Part shown: piece after piece, positions 1 through 11,278 of the stretch
Position numbering within the stretch: position 1 is the first letter of the stretch
Layout of the letters: each line of letters begins with the position of its first letter
From: Diphasiastrum complanatum
Lineage: Eukaryota > Streptophyta > Lycopodiopsida > Lycopodiales > Lycopodiaceae
Length of the DNA stretch: 64,000 nucleotides
Assembly (NCBI GenBank): GCA_029204225.1
Contig: CM055106.1
Coordinates: 41,308,368-41,372,367, forward strand
Direction of reading: 5' to 3'
Notes under the pieces: model-generated
Database searches by the model: none
The model's input: only the letters and a program-made list of their open reading frames with translations
Told to the model about the DNA's origin: nothing
Program-made: the position numbers and the translations under genes

Positions 1-917
1 TATGAAAACTTGGAAATATATTTTTGAATGCACAACAAATGCTTCCTTAATTCACAACGTTTATCACACCCCCATTGGATACCTCAAAGGAGGCAACTAG
101 CATTGCTTGCGTTTATTTTTCTCCACTTTGATATAATGTCCACTACAACATCAAGGAAACAAGGGACTAATCAATAAATTGACAATAGCTCTCACTAGTT
201 CTTACAAAGTAGGTGTTTAAACAAATACATTGTTGAAATATGTTTTTCTTGATGACGCTTCTTTAGGAGTTTGCAATGAATGCAATGATAACAAAATCAC
301 TCCTTGAAATAAAAATACAATTACACTTGGTAGTATAGTAGTTTTTCTCTTGTGTGGTTAACTACGTAGCCATGCTATAAACCAATTGGTGATAAATGAA
401 AATCTATCAAAATTCATGTGCAAACTAGCAAACAAGCTCCTCATTTCCTGAAAAGGTCGATCAAATTGAGGCATACTTCATCAAGCACCACCCTTGGCTA
501 CAAAATCAACTGATTGATCATTCGATGCTCGCACAGCTTCATGCAATCATTTATAGTAAACCTACTTACAATGGATGTTTGTAAAAGTTTCTTATCAATT
601 CAGCAGAAATTCAGGTATTCTACATCATGTCATCATTAGAAGTCAATTATAACATGGTGAGCGAATTTGAAATTGCATGATATTTATTTTTTTTATTTTT
701 TTATTTTTTATTTTTGGCTCTTCTCACATTACATGTCTGAGCAACATACAGCTAAAAGGCAGCATGTCACATTCACAACTACAGCCAAAAAGACTATCAC
801 TGAACCTTATAAATTGTAAACCCTCAATCACCATACAGAGTTACTACATTGGCCAAAATTTGACTTGCTCTTACAAATAGAGAACATCAGTTTGCCGAGG
901 ATGCATTGATCACCTAC
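1..917. other. No recognisable gene
   Basis: AT-rich sequence with no reading frame, repeat or RNA gene that I can support. A T-rich run lies near 680-715. Confidence 0.5.
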
Positions 918-956
918 CTCTTTGATGGCAAACACTTTGTTATTGCAAGGAACTAA
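918..956 (-). other. Possible 39-nt internal exon, unidentified
   Basis: On the minus strand this 39-nt segment is preceded by a strong acceptor (CTGTTCTTTCAG) and followed by a good donor (GTAGGTG). It would encode 13 residues (LVPCNNKVFAIKE) in phase 0. The splice sites are the only evidence. I do not recognise the peptide, and no neighbouring exon can be joined with confidence. It may be chance. Confidence 0.2.
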
Positions 957-1287
957 CTGAAAGAACAGTGACTCCAAAAAGTAGTACCACTTGTAATGAG
1001 CAAGTGCAAGAAAACCAACTTCCATTAGATGTGTTATCTGGATTTTCTATCGGCAAATTGACACATCTCCATGGCCATGTACCAGGTAGAGTTTTAAAAG
1101 CAGGCAAAAGTTAATGTACAAAGCTCCAATCAATGACGTAGACCATTTAAAGAATTGTACTACCTTTTACCTGAACGTAACAGTTCATAGTAAGAGTGTT
1201 AGTTCACCTCCTTTTTAGTAACAGTTCATAGTAAGATTGTTAGTTCACCTCTTGAAATTACTCCAAGCTTAGCACAACTGTCAGGAA

Positions 1288-1454
1288 TTAAAAGTAAAGA
1301 ACGACAATTTCCAAAGCTTTATTGAATGCAGCATATATTTGCTGCATGATCACATCCTCAAAAAAATTGCTGCCCACAATATGGATTCCAGCGTCCCTTG
1401 ACAACCTCCAGTATGGCCTGTTAGACATAGCACGTACGCCATTTGACCAAAAAG
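1288..1454 (-). other. Possible exon of an unrecognised gene
   Basis: A minus-strand open segment follows an acceptor-like site (CTTGTACTTCAG) and reads about 54 residues to a stop. It includes RPYWRLSRDAGIHIVG and FFEDVIMQQIYAAFNKALE. The composition looks protein-like, with mixed hydrophobic and charged residues and little low complexity, unlike most short frames here. I cannot assign a family. It could be a terminal exon or a relic. Confidence 0.25.
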
Positions 1455-3488
1455 CTGAAGTACAAGTATCGCTCATGCAAATGTGATGAATTCCTACTGT
1501 TCTGGTTCCATGAAGCTTACAAGACAGCCAATGTAATGATTTTAATCAGTACAATCATTCAAATCAATCCTTCGAATTTTGCATCCATATGCTTAGGGAT
1601 GAATATGTTCTTCATTAATTGTGGACATATTCACATGCTTGACTACTATTGATTAAGAATAAACCACATTTGAGTGATTTAGAATTACACCTGATATGGA
1701 ACCAGTACCGACTACTTCAAGATTGGATGTTCTCATCTTCGTAAGGCTCTCATCTATATGCTACATTATGGAAGACGTTTAAGAAGCATCAAGCAGTGGA
1801 TTACACTTGACTAGCTTCCAGTATTATACAAAGACTGTCGATTCTTTCATATGAAGACCCTGAAATTCCTTGTTACTCTGTTAATTTATTATCTATGGCC
1901 TCCCACCTGAACATGATATCATTGCTACCCAACAGTAGTCTCTATTGTAATAATATCCCACAAAATTCACAACTGAAAATGGGCTTACATATCTGAAGAC
2001 TAGTAGATACCATGGAAACCAGATTAAACCAACATACATATATCCATCGACAATTGTTCCCATCAATTGAGAAGTGAAAGCAAATGCGCACTATTAGAAG
2101 TAGATTTTTGGTAGCCATTATACACTAAACGTACTTCATACACTTGCATTCAGCCAATTTACGTATGTCATGTCCCATTGCACACAGTGATGCTGATGTA
2201 ATGTCATACTACCTTTTTGTCATCCAGACGGCACCTGAAACGGATCCCGTTTGGAGAAACGGGGCCGTCGGACGAAGAAATGCGCCCATAATATTGGGGC
2301 TAAGGCCGGTAGTTACAATCCATCTACAAATGGCAAGGAAGCCTGTAGTGCAATTGTGAAAATTAGACATCTCCATAGAGATTAGAGATGATATAATGCT
2401 ATTGCACCTATTTAACCTCATCATAAAGATAGACTGAATTTAGTGCACCGGTGTTGCAAATTGTGTGGTAGCTAATAAACGACTTCCAAATATACAGCTT
2501 CAGACTAAGCACACAGATAATCAGAACTTAGCACGCTGATGTTGCAAATTGCTCAAGCTTTAGAACATCACTGAAATTGGAGCTTCGGAATAAGCACATT
2601 TTATCAAATAAGAATAAACAAGCAAGAGGTAGCAATCCTTGGACTATGCAACATTAAGCCATCAGATTTGTGATTTGATGTACTCGAAACAAAACAGTAG
2701 ATCCTCAATTCCTAGTGATTAAGAGGTGAACTTTTTAGATTTTGTTTGGGCGCAGATGATTGTAAGGAAGCAATCCTGTTTGCATAAAAAAAAATAAGGT
2801 GCACTGATTCAGATTTTGTTCAGAAGTTGTTCTGAGGAGCCAACCCTGCTTGCATGTAAAACAAAAACTAGTGAAAACAACAGGCAGGTCCCTCGCAGAA
2901 AGCACATGAAGACTTATTGCAGATGTCACTGCCAAAATATAAGCATTCACTGTCTACAGCTCTAAATTCAACTGAATTGAATCTTAGGCCAACATTATAC
3001 AGAAGTTGGGTTAGATCATAAAAACATGATAGCTCGTTTCTGAGTGGCACCGTACAGTTTTCCTTTCAGCATACCATAGAATGCCAAAGACAAAGTACCT
3101 TGTATGTTGACCTGAGAATGGTGTGAGCCAAGGATCGAAAGCAAACTATAGTCTTTTGAGTATACATGATTTTTCAGGTCTCACATAGACCTGATGCAGA
3201 CTACTAGGGCCACACTACAAAGTAATTATGTAACAAAGTGTAAAGAAAAATATATCAGATTCGTATTTCTAGAGACTTAAATTAGAAATGCAGAAGCACA
3301 TTCCACACGCTGTGTCCTACATTGAGTGAAGGGGACCTGAACACAAAAGCAACGCCTGGCAGTGATAACAATAACATGCAACTCGTATGTTTGCAAGTAC
3401 TTGTACTTTAAAAAGAGTCATTAACAGCTGTAAGGCAACTATCTTCAGGCTCCATACACAGCGATAAGCTCAGGAAACGTTCAGCAAC
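1455..3488. other. No confident gene; weak exon-like segments only
   Basis: Unique-looking AT-rich DNA. A slightly GC-richer patch at 2224-2349 has an acceptor-like and a donor-like edge on the minus strand. Another exon-like segment lies at about 3040-3170 on the minus strand. Neither gives a recognisable protein. Confidence 0.3.
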
Positions 3489-3575
3489 CTATTTGCTCTT
3501 ATGTAGCAAATGAAATAGAGCGAGGGCCTCGTTAACATTCTCGACAGCCTTGATGCTGATGTCAGACGTGAATTC
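3489..3575 (-). other. Possible terminal exon, unidentified
   Basis: On the minus strand a pyrimidine-rich tract ending CTTTAAG precedes 29 codons. They read EFTSDISIKAVENVNEALAL, then a short leucine/histidine-rich end and a TAG stop. Local GC is higher than in the flanks and the peptide has helix-like periodicity. The family is not recognised and the upstream exons are not found, so this is a candidate only. Confidence 0.22.
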
Positions 3576-4800
3576 CTTAAAGAAGGACGAATATGATCAG
3601 TTTTGACTTGAGGTAGAGCCTTTGGCTAACAGTATATTTATTATATAAGCGGATGTTTCAATGAAAAAAGTATTACACCAAATAGACTGATTATATTGTT
3701 ACATTATCTTTAAACTGTAGAACAGAACAAAGGTACAAATGTGCAAGTGCTTACTATATCCTTATCTTCAGAAATAGCACTGCTATAATGACCTGGGATA
3801 TGCTAAAACTTTCAGTAGCCCTTAAAGCAAGACTCATTTGGAGTGATTTTGAAAAGAACAACCACTCAAAAAATTACCTTAGAGAATGCCTTGTCTTTGC
3901 AAGGAGAAAATGAGTATGAGCTACGAACCTATTATATGAACTATTCATAAATGAAGGGCATTTACAAAGTTAAGTTTTACAGGGAGATATGAACAGTTTG
4001 GTGTTGCAAGGTGATTTGCAGGGGGATGAATATATAAACAAGCATGTAAATTTACTGGCACATATGAACACTTTGCTGTCCCCATGTGATGGCATAAGTT
4101 AGTAAGTAGATTAAACATGTAAAAAAAATTCTGCTTAAAAAACTTAGCATATATTTACTCAGCCATAAAAACCTGAATTCCAAATGTGGACAAGAACTTC
4201 ATATCAGCCTCATACACATCCATTACAGATTCATATTGTCTAACAATCAGCAATCCGCCTGCTTCCTTCAGGCAATCAAAACACCTTGCAAATGCAGCTA
4301 TGGCAAAAAAACACCTTGCATATGCAGTTACGGCTAAAAAACACCTTCTGTTAGCGATATTGCCACATCTAATATATTTCTCTAGTCAGTGAAGTTAACT
4401 TGTGAATTGATGATTTTAACGCTTAGGTGTTAGATTGACAGATAATGGAATTGGAAACAAAAAGAAGCAAACAACAACCACACAGCTACGACAAACTCGG
4501 GAGAGAAATCTCCCAAGCCAACACAAAAGCTTAGTTTATTATAGTGGAACTCGCCCCGTAAGCGCACCCATAAGAGCAAAATTCCTCTGTAATAACAACT
4601 AGAGATCCATCGATCAACTTGAATTTGATTGCATAAGAGTCATATGCATAGGATTCAAAACCTTCATCTTACTTTGCGTTACTTCCAAAAATATGTGGCG
4701 CCAAAAAGTGTTGACTTACAGATCAGTTACTCTGACCTGTCAAGAAGTATTTACCAATATTTGAAGAATGGCAGCTATGATGTACAAAAAGGACTAGGTA
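3576..4800. other. No recognisable gene
   Basis: AT-rich sequence. A 27-30 nt motif encoding AxxKHLAxA is repeated three times at about 4275-4350, giving only a short frame with no family resemblance. Nothing else can be supported. Confidence 0.4.
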
Positions 4801-4941
4801 GTGGGCGTGAGCAGGCCCGCTACCTTGTGTAGCAGGTGAAGGCACTACCGTGTGTAGCAGGTGGCCTTCACGCACCGAGCCGCCTTGCGGCGAGGTGCGG
4901 TGAAGGCTGCCTGCTACAAGGTAGTAGGCCTGCCCACGCCT
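4801..4941. repeat. GC-rich foldback (long imperfect hairpin)
   Basis: The left arm (4801-4843) and right arm (4909-4940) are inverted copies: the minus-strand reading of the right arm closely matches GGGCGTGAGCAGGCCCGCTA and what follows. Inside, GCCTTCACGCACC (4864-4876) pairs with GGTGCGGTGAAGGC (4894-4907), and GCCGCC/GGCG form the tip. The left arm also carries a small internal duplication of the TGTGTAGCAGGTG motif. It is clearly more GC-rich than its surroundings. It could be a small foldback or MITE-like insertion. I found no convincing target duplication. Confidence 0.7.
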
Positions 4942-5423
4942 GCTAACGGGCATAATTTGCCATTTGGGCCTCAGTTGACAGCTCGTTACACTATGGCTCT
5001 GAACGTTTGTGTTTAGGTTCTCAGTCTATCATAGCTATCTTTGGCACAACGGATCTAGTTGCCATGCAAACTTTCTCTTTGCACTTATTGTCTTGTGGAC
5101 AGTAAATGTAGATAGCCTATCGTAGTCTGGAATCCTAGTATCCTAGTAACGCAAGATTTGGTAGCCTTTATGATATCATTCACACGTACAAACTTTAATT
5201 TGCCAATAATAGCTGCAACTATCTTTCGGCTTTTGGTGAAAGAAATCAGAACCATTTTATAGGTCGTTTGAATAAACAATGTTCTGCTGGTACATCATCT
5301 TCCAATTGTGGCACTTTTAAGTGCAAGTACTGTGATGCATTTCTAGATTGTGTGATGGCATGTCAAGCAAAGATACAATATTGCATTCCTTCTGACATTA
5401 GGTACACCTGGTTGGCAATTCAT

Positions 5424-5670
5424 TGTCGAATTCACACGTGTGGGATGCCCTACACATGTACTTTTGATATCCTAAGCCCAATAATACCATAAAGATCAGA
5501 CTAGCATTGATTGACAATAGGAAAGCTGATCATACAAGAAATATTATTGTGTTACAAGCAAGATCTGTCAACAAAACATGAAACTAAGTACAATAAATGC
5601 ATCAACTCGACTAGAGAGAGAAAATGAAAGTACAAAACTCGAGTAGAGAGAGAGGGCACAAAGAGCTTAG
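5424..5670 (+). repeat. Relic LTR fragment related to the array LTRs
   Basis: The segment beginning TGTCGAATTCACACGTGTGG, followed by CTACACATGTACTTTTGATA, parallels the start of the LTRs at 49711, 55044 and 59267. It also keeps their GTAGAGAGAGA motif near 5640. Beyond about 5670 the similarity fades. It reads as an old, truncated solo LTR. Confidence 0.55.
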
Positions 5671-6303
5671 TCTCCAAATTTGCATTACACACAAATTTCA
5701 TCATCTTCTCAATGAGAGTACATCACATATATATAGATCCATGGACTCTCCATCTACTTTGAGTTGAATTGGAGTTATGAATCCACTCTCAAGCTATCTA
5801 GACTTATTCAAGCCACCTCAATATGTCTAATTGTGCCACCTAGTCTTTTCATGCATTAAATGTGGCATGCAAGTACAAATGGCAATTCCTATGGTAGCTC
5901 GAGTTTCTACTTCTACCTACCTTGAATATTTTATTCTAAGATGGGTCTTTACTAAGCCAAAAGAGCTCAATTCATCTTTGGCATTTTTAGGACCCCTACT
6001 TACAACATTAGATAGATTTTTCAATATCTCAACATTCATGTTGGTACTCATGAACATAAGTATGGTATGGGCCAATCATGCAATATTGTTAGAATGCAGA
6101 GAACCTTGTTGGAGGAAAATACCTATTGCAAATCATGAAATCACCAGGAAAAGTCTGTCATAAAATGACAAAGGATTTGATTGCATACTGGGAACCCAAG
6201 ACCTTGAAATAATAATGGAAGCAAATTTGAATGAGTTGCTTGCTACCATCGAACCAACAACTAATAATAGGAGGTACTGGGACAAACTGATGGTGTTGTT
6301 TTC

Positions 6304-7246
6304 TTGTGTAGGTTGAAAAGATGGATTGTATATGTGAGGAAGGAGTTGCAACCAGTGGATTTTTCTCAAGATATCACTGCGTTTATGTATTTGAAACATC
6401 ATTTCAAGTATGATTTCTTCCAAGGTTCAATGTTCCCAGGTCAGTTTCATGACAAAAAAGATATTAGGTGCCATGTTTTCAAAATATCATCCACGAGACC
6501 TTCTTCTGGTGTGGATCTTGTTAGGAGAATGTAAGGCTGGTGGTGACTTGGAAAATCTTGGTGTTGTTTTGATCATGTGTATTGCATGAAGGAATGGGTG
6601 ACCATGGCATGTCATGTATATGACACAAGGTAATATTTGAAACAAATACATGTTGTAAATTTCTAAATATATCATGTGCAAATGGATGAAATGCTTTGAT
6701 TTTTTTAATGGCGGAATACAATCAATGCCAACAATTGCTATATGCGAAATGAAAGTCCAGGATGTTCAAGCCCAAATTTTGTTTTGGAAGTTGTGGAATC
6801 GGGTCATGGTTAGCCATTGGGATATTGCAATTATATTCAGGGGATTCATGGCCGATGAAACTCAAGCCAACTGGTTGGCGATACGTGCAGTTTATGGAGG
6901 AGATATAAACACCCCATTACTTGGAAAAGAACATTCTTGCTACTTTAAATTCATGGACAATGTAATGAAAAACACAGAGAAATATATCAAGATTGACTTC
7001 AGTGAAGAACATATTGCATTGTGTGTGCAATGGAGAAATGCATTATGCAAATCTGATGCAGATGATGTTTTCAACAAAATAATAGCTTGGTGGAAAATAG
7101 GACATGCTTATGAAAGTAGCTACAAAAAGTTAGAGAGCTGGATAGTCTGGTGGAAAAATCGAATGCACCGCTGGGGAAAATTTATTTGTGAGGTATGTAT
7201 CATTAATGTTGTTGTGAAGATAACATATGTGGTTTCTCAATCATAA
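6304..7246 (+). pseudogene. Broken transposase, MULE-like
   Basis: Two plus-strand frames (6304-6534 and 6674-7246) join conceptually across frameshifts near 6530-6570. Conserved-looking blocks in order are KHHFKYDFFQGSMFP, SSTRPSSGVDLVRRM, MKEWVTMACHVYDT, then PTIAICEMKVQD, GFMADETQANW and IVWWKNRMHRWG. The FMAD-x-x-QANW block followed by a Cys/aromatic block matches the spacing of the second acidic residue and the C-x-H motif in MULE-type DDE transposases. The usual His of that motif reads as Lys here (SCYFKF). The family call is inference from motif spacing. The frameshifts and the missing ends make it a relic. Confidence 0.45.
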
Positions 7247-7793
7247 ACAATCATACTTGTTGTTGCAGATGATGGCGATGAGGACGATGCATTCATGCCC
7301 ACAACCAATCTAGCTAAAGTTAGTTGTACACAGTGTATGGAAGAGGGTAAATAGTCAAAGCACAAAGGTCACACTATATGAGGCAGATGTGGGTGATATG
7401 GCAAATTCCATACTTCATTCAGATTGTACTAGGATTTTGAAAAATCCTAGCATAGTGCACTTGCTTGTTCAATCTTGCTAAATAATCCTAGTTGGGTGCA
7501 TGTTTGTAGTTATTTAATTATATCTATATTTGGTCGCTTAAGTATATTATTGGTTATTGACATACTCATTGACATCGACCATTGTGAATACTCATAGTTG
7601 GCTACCTTCCTTGTGCTTTCAAAAAAAAGAAGCTAATTGTGACGATGAAAATGTTGTCTATAACTACGACGAATTGCTTATCCATTACTAGAATATTTTT
7701 GAGTGTTCAATAGTAAAGTAATTTTGAGATCTAAATTTTTTTTAACTAATTTTCTAATAAGCATATCTGATTTTGATTATCAACAAACAAAAA
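7247..7793. other. No gene seen
   Basis: AT-rich DNA between the transposase relic and the partial ASR copy. I looked here for a first ASR exon (MAHLFQ-like) and found none. Confidence 0.5.
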
Positions 7794-7838
7794 CTAGTTC
7801 AGCAATCTAGGCCGTCTAATACAATGCATTTGATCCAG

Positions 7839-8042
7839 TATGAAAAACATCAAGCCAAGAAGGATGTGGAGCATGCTCACAGACACAAAATCGAAGAAGA
7901 ACTTGCTGCAACGGGAGCCGTCCTAGCTGGTGGTTATGTCTTTCATGAGCATCATGAGAAAAAGGATGACAAGAAGGAGGTTAAGGCTGAAAAGAAACAC
8001 CACAAGAAGGAGGTTAAGGTTGAAAAGAAACACCACTTTTAG
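7839..8042 (+). pseudogene. Partial ASR (ABA/WDS) copy, second exon only
   Basis: The frame from TATGAAAAACATC to TAG matches exon 2 of the ASR gene at 31889-32059: [20 protein letters not shown], then [19 protein letters not shown]. Similarity extends left to about 7797 into what is intron in the full gene (GTTCAGCAATC, GCCGTCTAA) and right to about 8053. The copy therefore arose from genomic DNA, not from spliced mRNA. The first exon (40 residues) is missing. A 30-bp in-frame duplication lengthens the lysine/histidine tail ([11 protein letters not shown], then [12 protein letters not shown]). The frame is open and an in-frame ATG lies upstream, so a short product is possible, but there is no promoter like that of the full gene. 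Most likely a truncated paralogue. Confidence 0.75.
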
Positions 8043-8123
8043 AGATCTTGCACGAACACTCAACAACCCGCAAAAAGATTCATACACCTAGAGAACTGGA
8101 TGTTAGCAACAACAATGAAGGAT

Positions 8124-8219
8124 AAATTTACAACAAAGATTGATAATAGAGCAAAATTTACAGCAAAGATTGATAATAAAGCCAAAGAGCTAAATTTACA
8201 GCAAAGATTGATAATAGAG
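8124..8219. repeat. Short tandem repeat, three copies
   Basis: Three near-identical copies of AAATTTACARCAAAGATTGA followed by TAATARAG start at about 8124, 8154 and 8192, with unequal spacers. Confidence 0.75.
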
Positions 8220-8659
8220 TCACAACAAGAAAATATTTGATACTTCCCCCTGATTCGATTTGATGGTTGCAATATAAGGTTCTTTTGGCTTAAAGAGATT
8301 AATAGGAGGTTCCGTTGCTTCTTCAAGCTCAATTGGAATTGTTACAACCTTGGTAAAGGATCTTTGCGCTGGATCAACACAAGACTCCCTGATTGTGATG
8401 CCTGCCATGATCTGGTTTGTTTGATTGCTCAGCAAACCCAACACCAACGTCAACAAATTGCACGAATTCCAAAATCACCAAATCACCCAATCACACTCAC
8501 ATCAATTAGCAGATGGATAAAAATGAGCAATTGTTCATGGTTATGATGCTACCTTATTGAGACAAGGATCTATCGTTACCTCCTTGATTCAACAGCAACA
8601 ATAGCAATTTCTTAGTGTGTCCATTTAGCTGATTCTCGCCTCAGTCCGCCTCTCTCCTC

Positions 8660-8834
8660 TCACTCGGTTGAGTTTCTCCGACTCTATTCTTGCCTGTCTT
8701 CACTCGGTTGAGATCCGATCCTCCTGACTCCTCCAGCCATTCGGTCGAGATTTCACAAATGTTTCGGTCAAGAACTCACTCTTTGTTTCGGTTGAGATCT
8801 CTCTCTCTCTCTCTATCCTTCCCTGTGTCGAGTG

Positions 8835-8892
<58 letters not shown>

Positions 8893-8930
8893 CCTTACCT
8901 TGACTTCTCGGTTGAGATCTCTCTCTCTAC
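8660..8930 (+). repeat. Irregular repeats of TCGGTTGAGATC
   Basis: Seven variants of CACTCGGTTGAGATCT occur between about 8660 and 8925, among CT-rich spacers. Each is partly degraded (CGGTCGAGATT, CGGTCAAGAAC, GTCGAGTGAGATCT). No coding sense is apparent. Confidence 0.6.
8838..8890. repeat. (CT)n microsatellite
   Basis: Uninterrupted dinucleotide run of about 53 bases inside a wider CT-rich tract (8795-8970). Confidence 0.95.
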
Positions 8931-9521
8931 TCCCTGACTTAGTCCAATCCTTTCTCTCTCTTCTCTCTCTCTAGCCCCCTCTCCATGTCCTTGTTCGCGC
9001 AGCCAGCGCCATCAAGCCCCATTTTTCTAGAATATTTCCTTTAAGATTCTTCTAGAATACTATTTGGTATACACTCTACCTCACATTCCCGCAAAAAATA
9101 AAAAATTGTCGTTAAGTTTTAACTTTTCTATGGTTTCTTGTTATTTTACGAGCACACAAATGTTCCATGGAATCCAAATCTTGTTAAATCCAATTTATAA
9201 TTTTTTTTAAAGAGGCTCTATCTCAAGATTCCCATATTTTAAATTTTTGAAGTCCTATATCTTATATATTTGACGTCGGAATTCATTGCTTCAAGAACTA
9301 AAGTGCTCGGATGATCGAGCTGAATCACGTGATCAACATTATCATTGTCAATATTCACTTTCTATTTTTTTTAAATTTTTTTTAGGACCCCTTATCTCTT
9401 AAGTTGTTCACATTTATTTTGCTTTACTCTTTAAACTTCCGTATCTTTTCCATTTAACCTCGGATTGCGATGCAGTAAAAAGCAAAAGTGATTATTACAT
9501 CAAGCTTCACAAGATAGCAGT

Positions 9522-9523
<2 letters not shown>

Positions 9524-9569
<46 letters not shown>
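9524..9569. repeat. (TA)n microsatellite
   Basis: Uninterrupted TA dinucleotide run of about 46 bases. Confidence 0.95.
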
Positions 9570-9573
<4 letters not shown>

Positions 9574-9793
9574 CAATTACTGAAACCCAAGGTGACATTT
9601 TGCTAAAAGCTACAGGTTACATTCTTCGAGGACTCATAATTTTGGGACGGTGGAGAAAAACAAATTTGTTACCATCAAATTTGTGATTTTACTAGTGAAA
9701 CTTGCAATTGTCCTAAATTCTTTTCACTTCATTCAGTTTTGTGAACCCATAACCCACAGACTACTTGTTACTATACTATGGACACTGATATAT

Positions 9794-11008
9794 ATGTCCG
9801 ATTATGAAGATCAATGGGATGAAAATGATTATGAGTATGATAACCAAAGTGACGAGTATGATGATGGTGGTAATGATTGTCAACAAGATGAGGAATGTGT
9901 TGATGGTGGTGATTGTCAACAGAATGATCAACAATGTGATGATGCAGACGAATACAACAATGGTCTAGATGAAAACGAGTATAGCGTTGTTGATTGTGAG
10001 GGTTATAATCACTCATAATGGAAACATGAGGTCTAGTATGAGCCTTTAGGTCAACCAAATGATATCCCTAAAAGTTGTGATTATGATGAAGAAGATCCAA
10101 TGGTTTACAACATGTACAACAAAAGATTACATTGTCAAGAGACAAAAGTGCATCCCAATCACTCTCAAACCCATTGTTGGAAATATTGGGTTACATACAT
10201 GAGATAATGCTAGTTATGGGAGCATAGTGACCATTCCTAGTTCCTATTACAATGGTGAGAGCAATGCGTTAGAGGCAAATCAACATCAATAGATCCATAT
10301 TCAACAAATCTTGACAATGCTCCTTTTGAGAACATACAAACCTTTGAGGGAGAAATGAGTTCATTACATATTGATGACTGGTTAACTATTGTTGATGAGA
10401 ATCTGCGACTATATTCTATCTCTGATTAGGGCAAAATTACCATAGCAGTATCCTTCTTTCGAGGAAAAGCCTATGATTGGTGGGAAGGGTTGTTACGTCA
10501 TCCAGAGTATGAACCGAAGTCATGGGACGACTTCAAAGAGTTTTGTGCGGAAATATTCATAGATTATTATATGGACTCTTGGTATGTGCTAGAACAAATT
10601 GGTTCTGTAAAGGCGTATAATATGAGATTTCGTTTGGTAGCATCTAAGCAGAGGTGTCTTGATGAAGAGTTATCTATCCAACACTATCTATGTGCTCTTC
10701 AAGATCACATTCGTCGGCGTTTGGATAAAGTATTTCAAGCGAATCCAACAATGACAGATGTAATGTAAAAGGCATTAATTCAAGATCTAAGGATAAGACA
10801 ACAAAAGATGCAACTATGGATCAAATTGGAGTCTCAGCAGGAAGAAATTCCTACACCAGTGTGTTCAACTCTCCATCAGCAAAACTTCCCAGAACCATCA
10901 ATATGCCAATTCCAAGCTCATCAAGGTGGCCCAAATATTTCTCAAATTCCGCCAAAGGACTTCGAAACATGGCACTCAATAAAGGACTACATGACCTTCA
11001 TTTTTTAG
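9794..11008 (+). pseudogene. Gypsy-type gag relic, pol deleted
   Basis: One plus-strand frame runs from MSDYEDQWDENDYEYDNQ to FETWHSIKDYMTFIF with several in-frame stops (for example near 10016, 10035 and 10427). The N-terminal part is very acidic. The central part is typical of retrotransposon gag (PF03732-like): FFRGKAYDWWEG, SWDDFKEFCAEIF, RCLDEELSIQHYLCAL and RRRLDKVFQANPTM. No CCHC knuckle, protease or polymerase follows. About 25 bases after the frame a polypurine tract and LTR begin, so pol is missing. The acidic N-terminus may come from a captured or diverged gag. The 5' LTR is not found upstream. Confidence 0.75.
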
Positions 11009-11025
11009 GGCAAAAATGCTTAAAG

Positions 11026-11034
11026 TAGGGGGAG
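11026..11034 (+). other. Polypurine tract of the gypsy-type element
   Basis: TAGGGGGAG immediately precedes the TGTCATG that starts the 3' LTR. This is the usual position for plus-strand priming. Confidence 0.7.
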
Positions 11035-11250
11035 TGTCATGTGCTGCATGTAATTAGCCCATGAGCTTACTGATGAAGTGCCAAATATAGACATGGAGCT
11101 AAATCAGTTTAAAATTAGTCATTAGGTGTGTTAATAAAGAGGCTCAAACAACCTCACTATATTTGTGAATAGCGGATGTGTGTTAATGGTTGTAAGGCCC
11201 AAATTAGCCAAATAAGGCCCCAAACTTATAGTAGAGGCACAAATGACCAC

Positions 11251-11258
11251 TATAAATA
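11251..11258 (+). promoter_or_regulatory. TATA box of the split LTR
   Basis: TATAAATA within the U3 part of the gypsy-type LTR. The inserted element starts about 20 bases downstream, near where transcription would begin. Confidence 0.5.
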
Positions 11259-11273
11259 GCTAAGGTCATGCTA

Positions 11274-11278
11274 AATTT
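11274..11278. other. Target-site duplication AATTT (left)
   Basis: AATTT here is repeated exactly at 15827-15831, directly flanking the two LTRs of the element at 11279-15826. Confidence 0.9.

Larger units (their letters stand above)
11035..11278 (+). repeat. Gypsy 3' LTR, left part (split by insertion)
   Basis: Begins TGTCATGTGCTGCATG right after the polypurine tract and contains a TATA box (TATAAATA at 11251-11258). It is interrupted at 11278 by the copia-type element at 11279-15826. The rest of the LTR resumes at 15827. Confidence 0.65.

Noticed and set aside
4723-4953. Possible coding frame over the GC-rich hairpin
   Set aside because: The frame arises from the foldback sequence, has no family resemblance and reads through both arms.
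6674-7246. Treating the 190-residue frame as an intact gene
   Set aside because: Homologous-looking sequence continues upstream in other frames, so it is the 3' part of a frameshifted transposase.
9771-10058. Histidine-rich minus-strand frame
   Set aside because: It is the complement of the Asp/Asn-rich gag frame and has no independent support.
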